This document shows, one piece after another, positions 41,640 to 51,579 of a stretch of DNA of 64,000 nt. The first letter of the stretch is position 1; each line of letters starts with the position of its first letter. The position numbers and the translations under genes are program-made. The notes under the pieces are model-generated. The model did no database searches and was not told the origin of the DNA. It saw only the letters and a program-made list of their open reading frames with translations. The DNA comes from Pseudomonas rhizophila (GTDB lineage Bacteria; Pseudomonadota; Gammaproteobacteria; Pseudomonadales; Pseudomonadaceae), in assembly GCF_003033885.1 (NCBI RefSeq), contig NZ_CP024081.1, positions 4,652,388 to 4,716,387 of the forward strand, read 5' to 3'.

Positions 41640-42332
41640 TCAAGCCTTCTGCTCTTGCTGCAAGCGCTTGAGCAGCGCGTTGGCGGCGGCTTCGGAAGAA
41701 GCCGGGTTCTGGCCGGTGATCAGATGGCCATCCTCGACCACGTAACTCGCCCAGTCTGCCGCCTTTGAATACTCGCCACCTCTGGCTTTGAGCATGTCCT
41801 CCACCAGAAATGGCACCACCTGGGTCAATCCCACGGCCTCTTCTTCAGAGTTGGTGAACCCGGTCACTTTCTTGCCCTTGACCACTGGATGGCCATCCGG
41901 CGCGTTGACGTTCTTGAGCACCCCAGGCGCGTGACAGACGGCCGCGATGGGTTTATTCGCGGCGTAAAAGGCTTCGAGGAGGGTCTTGGAATCAGTGTCC
42001 TCGGCCAGATCCCACAGCGGCCCATGACCTCCGGGATAGAACACGGCATCGAAGTCGTAGGGATCAATTTCGCCCAGCGGCACCGTGTCGGCCAACGCTG
42101 CCTGGGCCCGGGTATCGGCGCTGAAGCGGCGAGTGGCGTCCGTCTGGGCCTGTTCCTCGTCGCTCTTGGGGTCCAGCGGCGGTTGCCCTCCCTTTGGTGA
42201 GGCGAGCGTAACCGTCACTTTGGCGTCGACAAACACGTAATAGGGCGCGGCGAATTCTTCCAGCCAAAACCCCGTTTTCTTGCCGGTGTCACCCAACTGA
42301 TCGTGGGACGTCAGGACCATTAGAATGTTCAT
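41640..42332 (-). CDS. DJ-1/PfpI-family protein (Hsp31-like)
   Basis: A 230-residue class I glutamine-amidotransferase-like protein. The nucleophile elbow AAVCHAPG contains the reactive cysteine, and FYPGGHGPLWDL supplies the conserved acidic/GH region. Relatives are glyoxalase III, chaperone or deglycase-type proteins that protect against methylglyoxal. GGAGG precedes ATG 42332. It is a single gene. Confidence 0.85.
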   Translation of the reverse strand: MNILMVLTSHDQLGDTGKKTGFWLEEFAAPYYVFVDAKVTVTLASPKGGQPPLDPKSDEEQAQTDATRRFSADTRAQAALADTVPLGEIDPYDFDAVFYPGGHGPLWDLAEDTDSKTLLEAFYAANKPIAAVCHAPGVLKNVNAPDGHPVVKGKKVTGFTNSEEEAVGLTQVVPFLVEDMLKARGGEYSKAADWASYVVEDGHLITGQNPASSEAAANALLKRLQQEQKA

Positions 42333-42635
42333 GTAAACCTATCCTCCAAGTCGGAATGAGCGGCGTATGTTCGCCCTGCATTACGTCAGAGGCCGCGTGG
42401 TAGCAGACGTTCAAGTGGGTGAAGCGAATCCTCATGAAACGGTCGTTGATCCCAGCGTTACTCCCCCCATCAGCCCCGCTGCCGAGGAGTTCGGGGCCCG
42501 TTATTGAGTTGCCGAACCGGTTCACCGCTGCTAGAAATGAAAGACCTTGGCCTTGTCTCTGCCAGCGCCACAATCCAGGACAGCCTCGCGGACATCATCC
42601 GTTGACCCCATTCATACCTCACAGGGAGCTTCACC
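42333..42635. other. Intergenic region, no gene seen
   Basis: The 303 bases between the divergent DJ-1-like and LysE-family genes hold no convincing reading frame. Only the ribosome sites (GGAGG for the first, GGGAG for the second) stand out. Confidence 0.5.
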
Positions 42636-43262
42636 GTGTTTCCGATGGATATCTGGTTCACCTACACCGCAGCCTGCGTGCTGCTGGTCTTGTCACCCGG
42701 TCCTGACAATCTGCTGGCCATAGGACGGGGGCTGAGCCAGGGTCGCCTGGCCGCCATCGTGTCCGGCCTGTCGTCTGGGCTGGGCATTTTGTTTCACGTC
42801 ACCACCGCCTCGTTGGGGCTGACGCTGTTGATCCAGACCTCGACGGTTGCCTTCTGGGTCGTCAAATTGGTAGGGGCGGCCTATCTGGTCTGGCTCGGGA
42901 TCAAGGTGCTGCGCTCCAGAAGCCTGATAACCTTCGCGCCCGCCGCACGACAGCCACTGCGAAGCATTTTGCTTACAGGCTTTCTTTCGGCGGCGCTAAA
43001 CCCCAAACCCGGGTTGTTCGTCCTGGCGTTCATCCCTCAATTCATCAACCCCGCGCTCGGCTCGGTCACCGTACAGATGCTGGTCTACGGGTTCTGGTTC
43101 GCCCTGCTGACGGCCGTGGGGTTCTCGTTGATGGGGGTCTTCGCCACGCGCCTGTCGCAATACATCTGTCAACGCCCTCGCCTTGCCAACGGACTGAACC
43201 TCGGGGCGGGATTGACCTTCATCGTCTCAGGCCTGTCCATCGCCGCCCTCAGGCAGAAATAA
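42636..43262 (+). CDS. LysE/RhtB-family amino-acid exporter
   Basis: A 208-residue inner-membrane protein with six hydrophobic segments. SPGPDNLLAIGRGLSQG (about residues 20-36) is the LysE/Rht signature; NPKPGLFVLAFIPQFI is the second conserved block. It exports an amino acid or similar metabolite. The start is GTG 42636, eight bases after GGGAG; ATG 42645 is the alternative. It is convergent with the GGDEF-EAL gene. Confidence 0.86.
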   Translation: MFPMDIWFTYTAACVLLVLSPGPDNLLAIGRGLSQGRLAAIVSGLSSGLGILFHVTTASLGLTLLIQTSTVAFWVVKLVGAAYLVWLGIKVLRSRSLITFAPAARQPLRSILLTGFLSAALNPKPGLFVLAFIPQFINPALGSVTVQMLVYGFWFALLTAVGFSLMGVFATRLSQYICQRPRLANGLNLGAGLTFIVSGLSIAALRQK

Positions 43263-43279
43263 CCGCCCGTTCCACGCAC

Positions 43280-46174
43280 CTAGCCACCAACCAGCGAAGT
43301 CGCCAGCAATGCCTCCAGCCCCATCGGCTTGGCGAAATAATAACCTTGGGCCTGCCCTGCCCCCATCTCCCGCAGCAAGAGCAACGTCGCTTCATCTTCG
43401 ACACCTTCGGCCACCACGCTAAGGTCCAGTGATTCGGCCATACGCACGATCGCCCGGACGATCGCGCGACTGCGGGGGCTGGTGGTCAGTTCGAAAATGA
43501 ACGACTTGTCGATCTTCAAACCGCTGAAACGGTATTGATGCACATAGCTCAGGGAGGAAAATCCTGCGCCAAAGTCATCGAGCACCACCGACATGCCGTT
43601 GTCGGCCAATTTCTGCATGGTCAGTCGGGCAATGGCGGGCTCGGCCACCAGCGCACCTTCGGTCAACTCCAGGCAGATCCGCGACGGCGCGACGTTGTAA
43701 CGGGCCAACAGTGCCAGCACATCATCGGCAAAATCCGGGCGCGTCATGCTGTAGCTGGAGCAATTGACATGCACCGGTGGCCAATTGGCGTGTTGCGGTA
43801 GTGCGAGGATCGCCACGATGCTGGTGAGCATGTACAGATCCAGTCGACCGATCAGACGCAACCCCTCGACATCGGGCAGAAACTCGCCCGGCGCGATGAT
43901 CCGGCCACCCGGTTGATGCCAGCGGATCAGCGCTTCAAGGGCCACCAGCTCGCCGCTTTCGACGCTGACAATCGGCTGGAAATACGGCAGCAGTTCGTCG
44001 GTACGCTTGAGCGCATTGCGCAGGTGCCCTTCACGCTCAACCTGGTCCGAGACTTCACGACGCACTTCCTGGTTGAACACCGCGTAACTGTCGCGCCCGG
44101 CATTCTTGACCCGGTACATCGCCGCATCGGCATCGCGCAGCAAGTCCGCGGGTTCGTGGTGAAACTGACTGTCGGCGCTGACAATACCGATGCTGCAAGA
44201 CGAAAACACTTCGTGGCCATTGATGAGAAACGGCAGGTCGAACACCGACAGAATCCGCTCGGCGATTTCGATCACCGCCTCCAGTGTCGCCTCGGGCGCC
44301 AGCACTGAAAACTCATCGCCCCCCAGGCGGGCCAGCATGTCGGTGTCACGCAGGCAACTGCGCAAGCGGTGGGCGGCCTGCATCAACAGCAAATCGCCAA
44401 AATGGTGGCCGAAGCTGTCGTTGACCATCTTGAAGCGGTCGAGGTCGATGAACATCACCGACAGTTGCCCGCCTTCGCTCTCGAACCGCGCCCAGGCCAC
44501 ATTGAGGCGCTGCTGCAGGTAGGAGCGATTCGGCAGCCCGGTCAGCGCATCATGGGCGTTTTCGTGTTGCAGCTTGGCGTTGGCGTGATCCAGTTCGCGG
44601 GTGCGGTCCTGCACCCTGGCTTCGAGCTTGAGGTTGGCGGCATGGATCGCTTCTGCGGCCGTGCGGCGCGACAATGCCGTATCAATGTGCCGTGACACGA
44701 ACGTCAGCAGTTCCTGGTCGCGCAAGGTGTAGCGCACCTGGGAGGTATAGCTTTGCACCGCCAGCACACCCCGTACCACATCGCCATCGAACAACGGAAT
44801 GCCCAGCCAGGAATGGAAGCGGACCGACTCGTAGGCCACTTCGAGTTCACCCTGTGCAGACAACCGATCCGCGTCGAAAGGATCAATCAGGCAAGGACGA
44901 CGCTGGCGGATAACGTACTCAGTCAGGCCCCGGCACCCACGGCGTGCCTCAGGCAGGGTGGTTTTGCGCTCATCGACATAATACGGAAAGGTCACTTCAC
45001 CGATCGCGTCGTCGAACAGCGCGATGTAGAAGTTCTCCGCGAACAGCAGATCCCCGACAATGCCATGCAAGGTCTGGAACAGCTCCGCCATGTCGCCAGG
45101 CTGGCTCGACAGTTCTGCAATCTGAAATAGCGCACTCTGCAGGTGTTCGGCGCGCTCTCGATCTGCCACTTCCTGCCTCAGCGCGTCATTGACTGCCGAC
45201 AGTTCCAGCGTGCGACGCATCACCGTCTCTTCCATGCCCTCACGGTGCAGAATCCGGTCCAGCGCCATGGCCACGTGCCGGGCCACCACCAGAAACAGCG
45301 CGCGGTCTTCGGCGCTGTAGGTGCGTGCAACGTCGTAGACCTGCATGGCAAGCATGCCAAACACTTCATCGGCGGCATTTTTCAGCGGAGCGCCCATCCA
45401 GAATTCGGGACGATCACCTACGCAATAGAAACGACCCTCGGCCTGAGCGGCGCAAATGCCGGCGGCATCGATCAGCAACGGCTGGCCCGAGGTCAGCACC
45501 TGGCCGGTCAACGACAGACGCGAAGGGTCTAGGTATTCGTAGTGTTGGGACTCCACGGCATCGACGTCGATGATGTCGACGTAGTACGGGTAGTCGATTT
45601 TTCCGCTGTGGGGGTCATACAGCGCGAGATAAAAGTTCTCGGCGTCGATCAGGCTGGCGAGCAGCCGATGAACCCCCACCAGGAACACGGAGCGGTCGCG
45701 GGTGGAACTGGCCAGGTAGGTAATTTCATACAGCACACGCTGAGTAATCTGGGCCCGGGCCAGGGTATTGGTCTGTACCTGGATGCCCAGGCATCGGGCA
45801 AACTCGGCGAGGGCCGGCTCCTCGGTATCGGTGACTGGCGCCAGTAGCCAACCCAGCACACTTTCGCCCCGACCGGTCGGCCAGCGGCACAACCGTCTGG
45901 TCCGGCAGAAGGTCTCGAACTCGGCGTTCGCAACGCTGGCCGGCCACTGTTGCCCTGGGTCGCCCTGCCCCAGCAGATGCAGTTGTTCACCGGCGCGATA
46001 AACCACCCACTGGGTGGTGTGGGCCCAGGTGCGGGCTGATTCCAGCAATTGTTCGATCGCGTCTTCCTTGCCAACGTATGCCATGCCGGCCGCATCCGGG
46101 TTTTCTTGCAGGTGAATTGCCACACCGTAATGGTTCGATGGCTGCGGGGGATCGCTCAATGGGCGAAAACTCAT
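43280..46174 (-). CDS. GAF-GAF-GGDEF-EAL cyclic-di-GMP enzyme
   Basis: A 964-residue cytoplasmic signalling protein. An N-terminal region of about 145 residues is unassigned. Two GAF domains follow (about 150-315 and 355-515), then a coiled linker, a GGDEF domain with intact ARLGGDEFSV and an RxxD inhibition site (RDTD) five residues before it, and an EAL domain with EALIRW, ELTEGAL, DDFGAGFS, KIDKSF and VAEGVE. Both catalytic halves look active, so it may switch between making and breaking c-di-GMP depending on GAF ligands. ATG 46174 has GGGAG five bases upstream. No transmembrane segment is visible. Confidence 0.9.
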   Translation of the reverse strand: MSFRPLSDPPQPSNHYGVAIHLQENPDAAGMAYVGKEDAIEQLLESARTWAHTTQWVVYRAGEQLHLLGQGDPGQQWPASVANAEFETFCRTRRLCRWPTGRGESVLGWLLAPVTDTEEPALAEFARCLGIQVQTNTLARAQITQRVLYEITYLASSTRDRSVFLVGVHRLLASLIDAENFYLALYDPHSGKIDYPYYVDIIDVDAVESQHYEYLDPSRLSLTGQVLTSGQPLLIDAAGICAAQAEGRFYCVGDRPEFWMGAPLKNAADEVFGMLAMQVYDVARTYSAEDRALFLVVARHVAMALDRILHREGMEETVMRRTLELSAVNDALRQEVADRERAEHLQSALFQIAELSSQPGDMAELFQTLHGIVGDLLFAENFYIALFDDAIGEVTFPYYVDERKTTLPEARRGCRGLTEYVIRQRRPCLIDPFDADRLSAQGELEVAYESVRFHSWLGIPLFDGDVVRGVLAVQSYTSQVRYTLRDQELLTFVSRHIDTALSRRTAAEAIHAANLKLEARVQDRTRELDHANAKLQHENAHDALTGLPNRSYLQQRLNVAWARFESEGGQLSVMFIDLDRFKMVNDSFGHHFGDLLLMQAAHRLRSCLRDTDMLARLGGDEFSVLAPEATLEAVIEIAERILSVFDLPFLINGHEVFSSCSIGIVSADSQFHHEPADLLRDADAAMYRVKNAGRDSYAVFNQEVRREVSDQVEREGHLRNALKRTDELLPYFQPIVSVESGELVALEALIRWHQPGGRIIAPGEFLPDVEGLRLIGRLDLYMLTSIVAILALPQHANWPPVHVNCSSYSMTRPDFADDVLALLARYNVAPSRICLELTEGALVAEPAIARLTMQKLADNGMSVVLDDFGAGFSSLSYVHQYRFSGLKIDKSFIFELTTSPRSRAIVRAIVRMAESLDLSVVAEGVEDEATLLLLREMGAGQAQGYYFAKPMGLEALLATSLVGG

Positions 46175-46412
46175 CAGCGCTCCCTGCGCCACAGTGGCGA
46201 GATTGAATGACTGATTGCCAGGCAATATGCCAGTGAGCCTTCGGTGTATAGCGTCCAGAGGGTTTTTTCAATCGTTTTTATTCACTTGAGTGCTATCACG
46301 ACGCAATGAGTGTTTCATCGGTCATGGAGTGTTGCCTGCGGCGGCGCTCGTCCTCCCGGGTTCTCAACCATACGCCCCGGGAGTCCCTGCAAGCACGGCC
46401 GGTTCATCGTGC

Positions 46413-48023
46413 CTACCACACAGCAATATGAGAATCCGCCCTGGGCTCGGTGCCGCCGCACAGGACACCGCTGACCGGGTCGCGGAGAATGATCTGGCCT
46501 CGTCCGTAATCAGTCCGGTCACTGGCGATCTGCACTTCATGACCGCGCCGCGCCAAGGCATTGGCCAAGTCGCCGGAGGCACCCTGCTCGATGCCAACTT
46601 TCATCTCACCAAGCCACTGCCAGCGCGGAGCGTCCAGCGCCGCTTGCGGGTTCAGGCCGAAGTCCACCAGGTTCATCACCATCTGCACATGGCCTTGGGG
46701 CTGCATGTAACCGCCCATCACGCCGAAAGGGCCAAGGGCCTGGCCATTCTGGGTGAGGAAACCAGGGATGATGGTGTGAAAAGTCTTCTTGCCCGGGACC
46801 AGGCAATTGGCGTGGCTCGGATCCAGGCTGAATTCCTGTCCGCGATTCTGCAAGGCAATCCCGCTGTCAGGCAGCACCACGCCAGAGCCAAATCCGTGGT
46901 AGTTGCTCTGGATGAACGAGACCATGTTGCCTTCCCCGTCAGCGGTCGCCAGGTACACCGTGCCGCTGGCGTGGGGATCGCCGGGTTTGGGTGCCTGGGC
47001 CTGTTCACTGATCTGGGCGCGACGGCAGGCGCTGTACTCCTCGCTCAACAGGTCAGTCACCGCCACACGCATGTGCAGAGGGTCGGTGATGTAGTGCAGG
47101 CCGTCGCTGTAGGCCAACTTCATGGCCTCCAGTTGGCGATGCCAGGTCTGCTGGCTGTCGCGGTGATCGAAGCTGAAGCCCTCCAGTATTTTCAGCGCCA
47201 TCAAGGCCACCAGCCCCTGTCCGCTCGGCGGGATTTCCCAGACATCGACGCCTCGATAGTTGACGTGGATCGGTGCCACCCATTGGGCGCGATAATCCTG
47301 CAGGTCCGTGGCACGAAGGTAGCCGCCGCTGGCCCGGGAGTGGGCATCCAGGCGTTCGGCCAAGGCGCCGCGATACAGGCTCTCGCAGCGGGTGGCAGCC
47401 AATTCTTCAAGGGTACGGGCCTGAGCCGGGTTGCGGAAAATCTCCCCGGCCCGTGGCGCGCGACCGTCAATCAGAAAAGTCTGGAACCAGGCATCCAGGA
47501 CCTGATCACGATGAGGCGTGAATTCGTTCAAAGCGATCTGCCATTGATGGGCAACCACCGGCGACAGCGCAAAACCGTCCCGCGCCAGGCTGATCGCCGG
47601 CTGCAGCAACACGGCAAAGGGCAGCTTGCCAAAGCGTTGCGACAACTCGGCCCAGGCCGATGGGCAACCCGGGACGGTTACCGGTGTCCAGCCATAGAGC
47701 GGCATCTGTTCATGACCGGCCGTCTTGACCGCCTCGATACTCAGGGCCGCCGGTGCATGGCCGTTGCCGTTGAGGCCATGTAACTGACCCTTGCACCAGA
47801 CCAAGGCAAAAGCATCGCCACCGATGCCACAACCCGTGGGCTCGACCACCGTCAGCGCCGCCGCCGTGGCGATGGCCGCATCAATGGCGTTGCCGCCCTT
47901 TTGCATGATCTCGATGCCCGCTTGGGCAGCCAGAGGCTGGGACGCGGCGACCATGCCCCGGCGGGCAAAAACGCTCTGGCGTTGCGACGGATAAGGGTAC
48001 TCGTGAGCAGAAAATTTCAGCAT
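46413..48023 (-). CDS. Gamma-glutamyltransferase-family hydrolase
   Basis: A 536-residue Ntn-hydrolase that should self-cleave before the conserved threonine in HASGTVYLATADGEGNM (about residue 351). MVAASQPLAAQAGIEIMQKGGNAIDAAIA and VVEPTGCGIGGDAFALV are typical. It splits gamma-glutamyl amides such as glutathione. No signal peptide is visible, as in the YwrD-type branch, so it may be cytoplasmic. It is 61 bases after an ABC transporter set on the same strand and likely degrades what that transporter imports. Confidence 0.86.
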   Translation of the reverse strand: MLKFSAHEYPYPSQRQSVFARRGMVAASQPLAAQAGIEIMQKGGNAIDAAIATAAALTVVEPTGCGIGGDAFALVWCKGQLHGLNGNGHAPAALSIEAVKTAGHEQMPLYGWTPVTVPGCPSAWAELSQRFGKLPFAVLLQPAISLARDGFALSPVVAHQWQIALNEFTPHRDQVLDAWFQTFLIDGRAPRAGEIFRNPAQARTLEELAATRCESLYRGALAERLDAHSRASGGYLRATDLQDYRAQWVAPIHVNYRGVDVWEIPPSGQGLVALMALKILEGFSFDHRDSQQTWHRQLEAMKLAYSDGLHYITDPLHMRVAVTDLLSEEYSACRRAQISEQAQAPKPGDPHASGTVYLATADGEGNMVSFIQSNYHGFGSGVVLPDSGIALQNRGQEFSLDPSHANCLVPGKKTFHTIIPGFLTQNGQALGPFGVMGGYMQPQGHVQMVMNLVDFGLNPQAALDAPRWQWLGEMKVGIEQGASGDLANALARRGHEVQIASDRTDYGRGQIILRDPVSGVLCGGTEPRADSHIAVW

Positions 48024-48084
48024 GGCAAAGACTCTTCAACACAAGGATTCATTGGCGGGACTCAGGGCGAACACCCTGGAACGG

Positions 48085-48864
48085 TCATAACACGCGACTG
48101 AGGAAAGCCCGAGTTCGCGGGTGCGTGGGATGGCTGAAGATCTGCTCCGGCGGGCCTTGCTCAATGAGTTCACCTTGGTCCAGCACCACCACACGGTCTG
48201 CCACTTCGCGGGCAAAGCCCATTTCATGGGTGACCACGACCATGGTCATGCCCTCCTCTGCCAGCGCTTTCATGACTTGCAGCACCTCGCCAACGGTTTC
48301 CGGGTCGAGGGCGCTGGTGGGTTCATCGAACAGCATGGCCTGGGGTTTCATCGCCAGCGCCCGGGCAATCGCCACCCGTTGCTGCTGGCCGCCGGAGAGC
48401 ATCGACGGGTAGTGGTTGGCCTTGTCCGCCAGACCGACCCGCTCCAGCAGGTTGCGCGCCTCTTCCAGCGCTGCGGTGCGCGGTATCCCGAGCACCTGGA
48501 TCGGCGCCTCGATGATGTTCTCCAGGGCCGTCATGTGGGGGAACAGGTTGAAGCGCTGAAACACCATGCCGATGTCCCGGCGCTGGCGGGCGATGTTGCG
48601 CTCCGACTCACGCACCAGGCTGCCGTCAGCCCGCTCGCGATAGCCCATGGCCCGGCCATTGACGCGGATGCGCCCACCCTGGATGTCTTCCAGCAGATTG
48701 ATGCAGCGGATAAAGGTGGTCTTGCCCGAGCCGGAGGCACCGATCAGCACCACCACTTCGCCGCGCCGTACTTGCAGGGATATGCCCTTGAGGATCTGCA
48801 GCTCGCCAAAGGACTTGTGCACATCCAGCGCCTCGATGATCAGCTCTTCACTTTTGTGCGCCAT
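48085..48864 (-). CDS. Polar amino-acid ABC transporter ATPase
   Basis: A 259-residue ATPase of the HisP/GlnQ class: Walker [10 protein letters not shown], signature [15 protein letters not shown], Walker [14 protein letters not shown], and the [17 protein letters not shown] switch region. ATG 48864 lies two bases from the permease stop. It energises the permease at 48867. A longer frame on this strand upstream of the ATG overlaps the permease in another frame and is not coding. Confidence 0.92.
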   Translation of the reverse strand: MAHKSEELIIEALDVHKSFGELQILKGISLQVRRGEVVVLIGASGSGKTTFIRCINLLEDIQGGRIRVNGRAMGYRERADGSLVRESERNIARQRRDIGMVFQRFNLFPHMTALENIIEAPIQVLGIPRTAALEEARNLLERVGLADKANHYPSMLSGGQQQRVAIARALAMKPQAMLFDEPTSALDPETVGEVLQVMKALAEEGMTMVVVTHEMGFAREVADRVVVLDQGELIEQGPPEQIFSHPTHPRTRAFLSRVL

Positions 48865-48866
48865 GG

Positions 48867-49643
48867 CTAACGTGCCCTCAACAGGTTCAGGGTGCTGCGA
48901 CCGAACATCCGCGTCGACGCCGGCGGTGGTGACGAGGGTCGGTCCGATTGGCCGAAACGGGCTTCCAGCCAGCGCTGGAAAAAGCCCCAGAGAGTGGTCA
49001 ACAAGAGGAAATAGATCGCCACCACCAGGTACAACTCGAACACCCGGAACGTCGCCGACGTGACCATCTGGGTACTGAGCAACAGTTCCTGTACGCCGAT
49101 CACGCTGACCAACGTGGTGTTCTTGAGCATCACGTTGAACTCGTTGCCCAGTGGCGGGACGATGACCCGGAACGCCTGGGGCAAGACAATGCGGCGCATC
49201 AGCTTGGCGAACGTCATGCCCAGGGAACGCCCGGCTTCGTACTGGCCCTTGTCCACCGCGCCGATGCCGGCCCGGATGATCTCGGCCATATAGGCACCTT
49301 CGTTGAGCCCCAGGGCAATGATCGCCGCCTGGATATTGCCGGGAATCACCAGGCCGAACAGATCGATGTCTTCGAAGCGGAAAATCCCCCCTGCCGCCAG
49401 TGCTGTATAGAGAAAGACAATCTGCACCAGCAACGGCGTGCCGCGCATCAGCCACACATAAAAACGCACCGGTAAATGCAGCAACGGATTGCTCGACAAC
49501 CGTAGCAACGCCGCGGCCAGTCCCAGGAAGCAGCCCAGCAGCATCGCCAACACACTGATCACGCAGGTCAGCCAGAGCCCGGTGAGGTAAACATCACTGG
49601 GCTGCAACAGGTACTGCCAAAACACATCCCAATTGAAGTTCAT
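48867..49643 (-). CDS. Polar amino-acid ABC transporter permease
   Basis: A 258-residue membrane permease of the HisMQ/GlnP type with about five hydrophobic segments. The EAA loop reads [29 protein letters not shown] ([16 protein letters not shown], then [13 protein letters not shown]). ATG 49643 overlaps the binding-protein stop by one base (TGATG), so the genes are coupled. There is a single permease gene, so it probably works as a homodimer. Confidence 0.9.
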   Translation of the reverse strand: MNFNWDVFWQYLLQPSDVYLTGLWLTCVISVLAMLLGCFLGLAAALLRLSSNPLLHLPVRFYVWLMRGTPLLVQIVFLYTALAAGGIFRFEDIDLFGLVIPGNIQAAIIALGLNEGAYMAEIIRAGIGAVDKGQYEAGRSLGMTFAKLMRRIVLPQAFRVIVPPLGNEFNVMLKNTTLVSVIGVQELLLSTQMVTSATFRVFELYLVVAIYFLLLTTLWGFFQRWLEARFGQSDRPSSPPPASTRMFGRSTLNLLRAR

Positions 49644-50461
49644 CAACGCTCACCCCAATCAAGAGTGTCACTGGCGACATGCCATTTGCTGAGCAGTTGG
49701 CTGTAGCTGCCATCACTGCGCATGTCGTTGATCACCTGCTGCACTGCGGCGCTCAGTTGCGTGTCGTCCTTGCGAATACCCAGTCCGGTAAGAATCCGGC
49801 TGAAGGCAGGCACCCCTTCCTCAAACAAATCGGAGGCCATGGTGGCGTAATAACCGGCGGTTTCCACCGTGGTGCCGTAGGCATCGACCTGGCTGATGCG
49901 CAAGGCCTGGAATGCATCGGTGTCGGTGTTGTAGACCACCAGTTTCATTCCAGGCTTGCCAGCCTTGATCAGCGCTTCATTCTCGGCGTCGAGCAGCGTC
50001 TTGATGGTGGAGCCATTGAGCACCGCAACTTTATGCCCGGACAGGTCCGACAGCGTCTTGATTGCCTTCGGATTACCCTTGGGCACGACCACCGCCTGGC
50101 TGGAGTACATGTAGTTGACGATATCGATCACCTCACGGCGCTCGGGCTTGTCAAACAACTGGTCGACGATCATGTCGCACTGCTTGGCGAGCAAAGCCGG
50201 GAGCAGCCCGGAAAAGGGAATCACCCGCCACTCGACTTTCTTGTCGCCCACCCGCTTGGCGATTTCCAGGCCCAGGTCAACGGTCAAGCCCCTGGGTTTC
50301 TGCGCTTCATCGAAGGACACCAGGGGCGGCGAATCCATGCCTGAGCAATAGACGAGTTTTTCGACCTTGAGCAAGCGCTCCGGAACAACGGGCGCGGCAA
50401 CCGCCCACTGAGCACAGAATCCCAAGGATAGGGCGGCAACCAACAGGCGAGGCTTATGCAT
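49643..50461 (-). CDS. Amino-acid-type periplasmic binding protein
   Basis: A 272-residue family 3 solute-binding protein. A signal peptide (1-22, ending AVA) precedes LVYCSGMDSPPLVSFDE; LTVDLGLEIAKRVG is the standard SBP_bac_3 motif. It delivers a polar amino acid or gamma-glutamyl compound to the permease. It is first in the operon of binding protein, permease, ATPase and gamma-glutamyltransferase. Confidence 0.9.
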   Translation of the reverse strand: MHKPRLLVAALSLGFCAQWAVAAPVVPERLLKVEKLVYCSGMDSPPLVSFDEAQKPRGLTVDLGLEIAKRVGDKKVEWRVIPFSGLLPALLAKQCDMIVDQLFDKPERREVIDIVNYMYSSQAVVVPKGNPKAIKTLSDLSGHKVAVLNGSTIKTLLDAENEALIKAGKPGMKLVVYNTDTDAFQALRISQVDAYGTTVETAGYYATMASDLFEEGVPAFSRILTGLGIRKDDTQLSAAVQQVINDMRSDGSYSQLLSKWHVASDTLDWGER

Positions 50462-50537
50462 GACCAGACACTCCAGTTCAGTTAGTAACGGGCAGTACTC
50501 AAAGTCAAAACAACGGCAGGCTCGGGGCCCGCACTGG

Positions 50538-51206
50538 TTATTTTTTCGATTGCAGAAATTGGATCAACTCAGGAACGGTGCCTTCGATGTGCGCACGCAC
50601 CACTGCCTCGGCCTTATCGGCGTCGCCAGTACGAATCGCCTCGAGAATCACCGCGTGTTCCTGGCGCGCACTCAGCGGTTTTTCCACGTGCTCAAGCCAT
50701 AGGCGCATGGGCGCCTCGATCAAGGAATAGAGGGCACTGATCTGCTTCAGCAACCGGGGACGACCGCTGAGGCTGCACAGGTATTCATGAAAGGCGCGAT
50801 GCCGGCTGACCCACTCGGCGCTTTCCTCGCGGTAATCGTCCATCTCGTCCAGCAGACGCTCCAAGGCTGCCAATTGGCGCTCGCCTATCCTGGCTACCGC
50901 GACACGGATCGCCAGGCCTTCGAGGACGCTGCGCATCTCGAAGACTTCGTGCAGCTCATCGATATCCAGGCCACTGACAACGGCCCCGCGATTGGGTCTA
51001 AGGGTCACCAGGCCCTGGGCGTCCAATCGACGGAACGCCTCGCGCACCGGCATCCGGCTCATACCGATCTCGCTGGCGATGTCTTCAGCGATCAGCCGGT
51101 CACCCTTGCGCAATCGTCCCCCGCAAATGGCGTCCAGCAGGAAGTTGTAAGCCTCCTCCTCGGCCGTCATCGACGGGCGCCCAACGTAACTCGGAGCGAA
51201 TTGCAT
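50538..51206 (-). CDS. GntR regulator, FCD (FadR) subfamily
   Basis: A 222-residue regulator. Winged helix: RKGDRLIAEDIASEIGMSRMPVREAFRRL; the FCD effector domain follows with the metal-binding-type histidines (RHRAFHEYL and later E/H residues). ATG 51206 has AAAAGGTG eight bases upstream and is preferred over 51290. It lies 76 bases upstream of the ABC operon on the same strand and likely represses it with a carboxylate or amino-acid effector. A 10-bp inverted repeat sits just before its start. Confidence 0.86.
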   Translation of the reverse strand: MQFAPSYVGRPSMTAEEEAYNFLLDAICGGRLRKGDRLIAEDIASEIGMSRMPVREAFRRLDAQGLVTLRPNRGAVVSGLDIDELHEVFEMRSVLEGLAIRVAVARIGERQLAALERLLDEMDDYREESAEWVSRHRAFHEYLCSLSGRPRLLKQISALYSLIEAPMRLWLEHVEKPLSARQEHAVILEAIRTGDADKAEAVVRAHIEGTVPELIQFLQSKK

Positions 51207-51215
51207 GGCAGCACC

Positions 51216-51253
51216 TTTTGAATTTTTGTATCCAATTATCCATAAATTCAAAA
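51216..51253. promoter_or_regulatory. Perfect 10-bp inverted repeat before the GntR gene
   Basis: TTTTGAATTT (51216-51225) and AAATTCAAAA (51244-51253) with an 18-base AT-rich centre. It begins 10 bases upstream of the GntR start, so it may be an autoregulatory operator or an mRNA stem. Confidence 0.4.
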
Positions 51254-51579
51254 AGCAGAATGCGTGCCAACTGAATGGATCGATGTGCAAGTGATTGATT
51301 TGAAGGAAAGGGTCTTGCTATGGGGCGTGCATGGGCCCGGCGTCAATTGGGTAGACGTGCTACCAAATGGCTCAAGCGACGCCCATTAGTGTGCACAGTG
51401 GTAGCCAGGTAACACTCAATCAGCCAGCCCTGGGAGTGTCCGAAGGTGACTCACCAAACAGCGCTCGGTAATGACCTTCCAAAACGGCCATAACCTACTA
51501 AGGTTTTAATCGCCTGCTGAATCGGCGCGATTGCGCCCCCAGATGACCACCGTGCGACTTCCAGGGAAGGAGAAACCGT
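51254..51579. other. Intergenic region, no gene seen
   Basis: It contains an imperfect dyad (TTGGGTAG...CTACCAA, 51347-51366) and the strong GGAAGGAG ribosome site of the gene at 51580. I see no supported reading frame. Confidence 0.45.

Noticed and set aside
46290..47783. 497-codon plus-strand frame opposite the gamma-glutamyltransferase
   Set aside because: Antisense shadow; the minus strand encodes a complete Ntn-hydrolase.
48865..49455. N-terminal extension of the ABC ATPase frame upstream of ATG 48864
   Set aside because: It overlaps the permease in a different frame; the ATPase family starts at MAHKSEELI, two bases after the permease stop.
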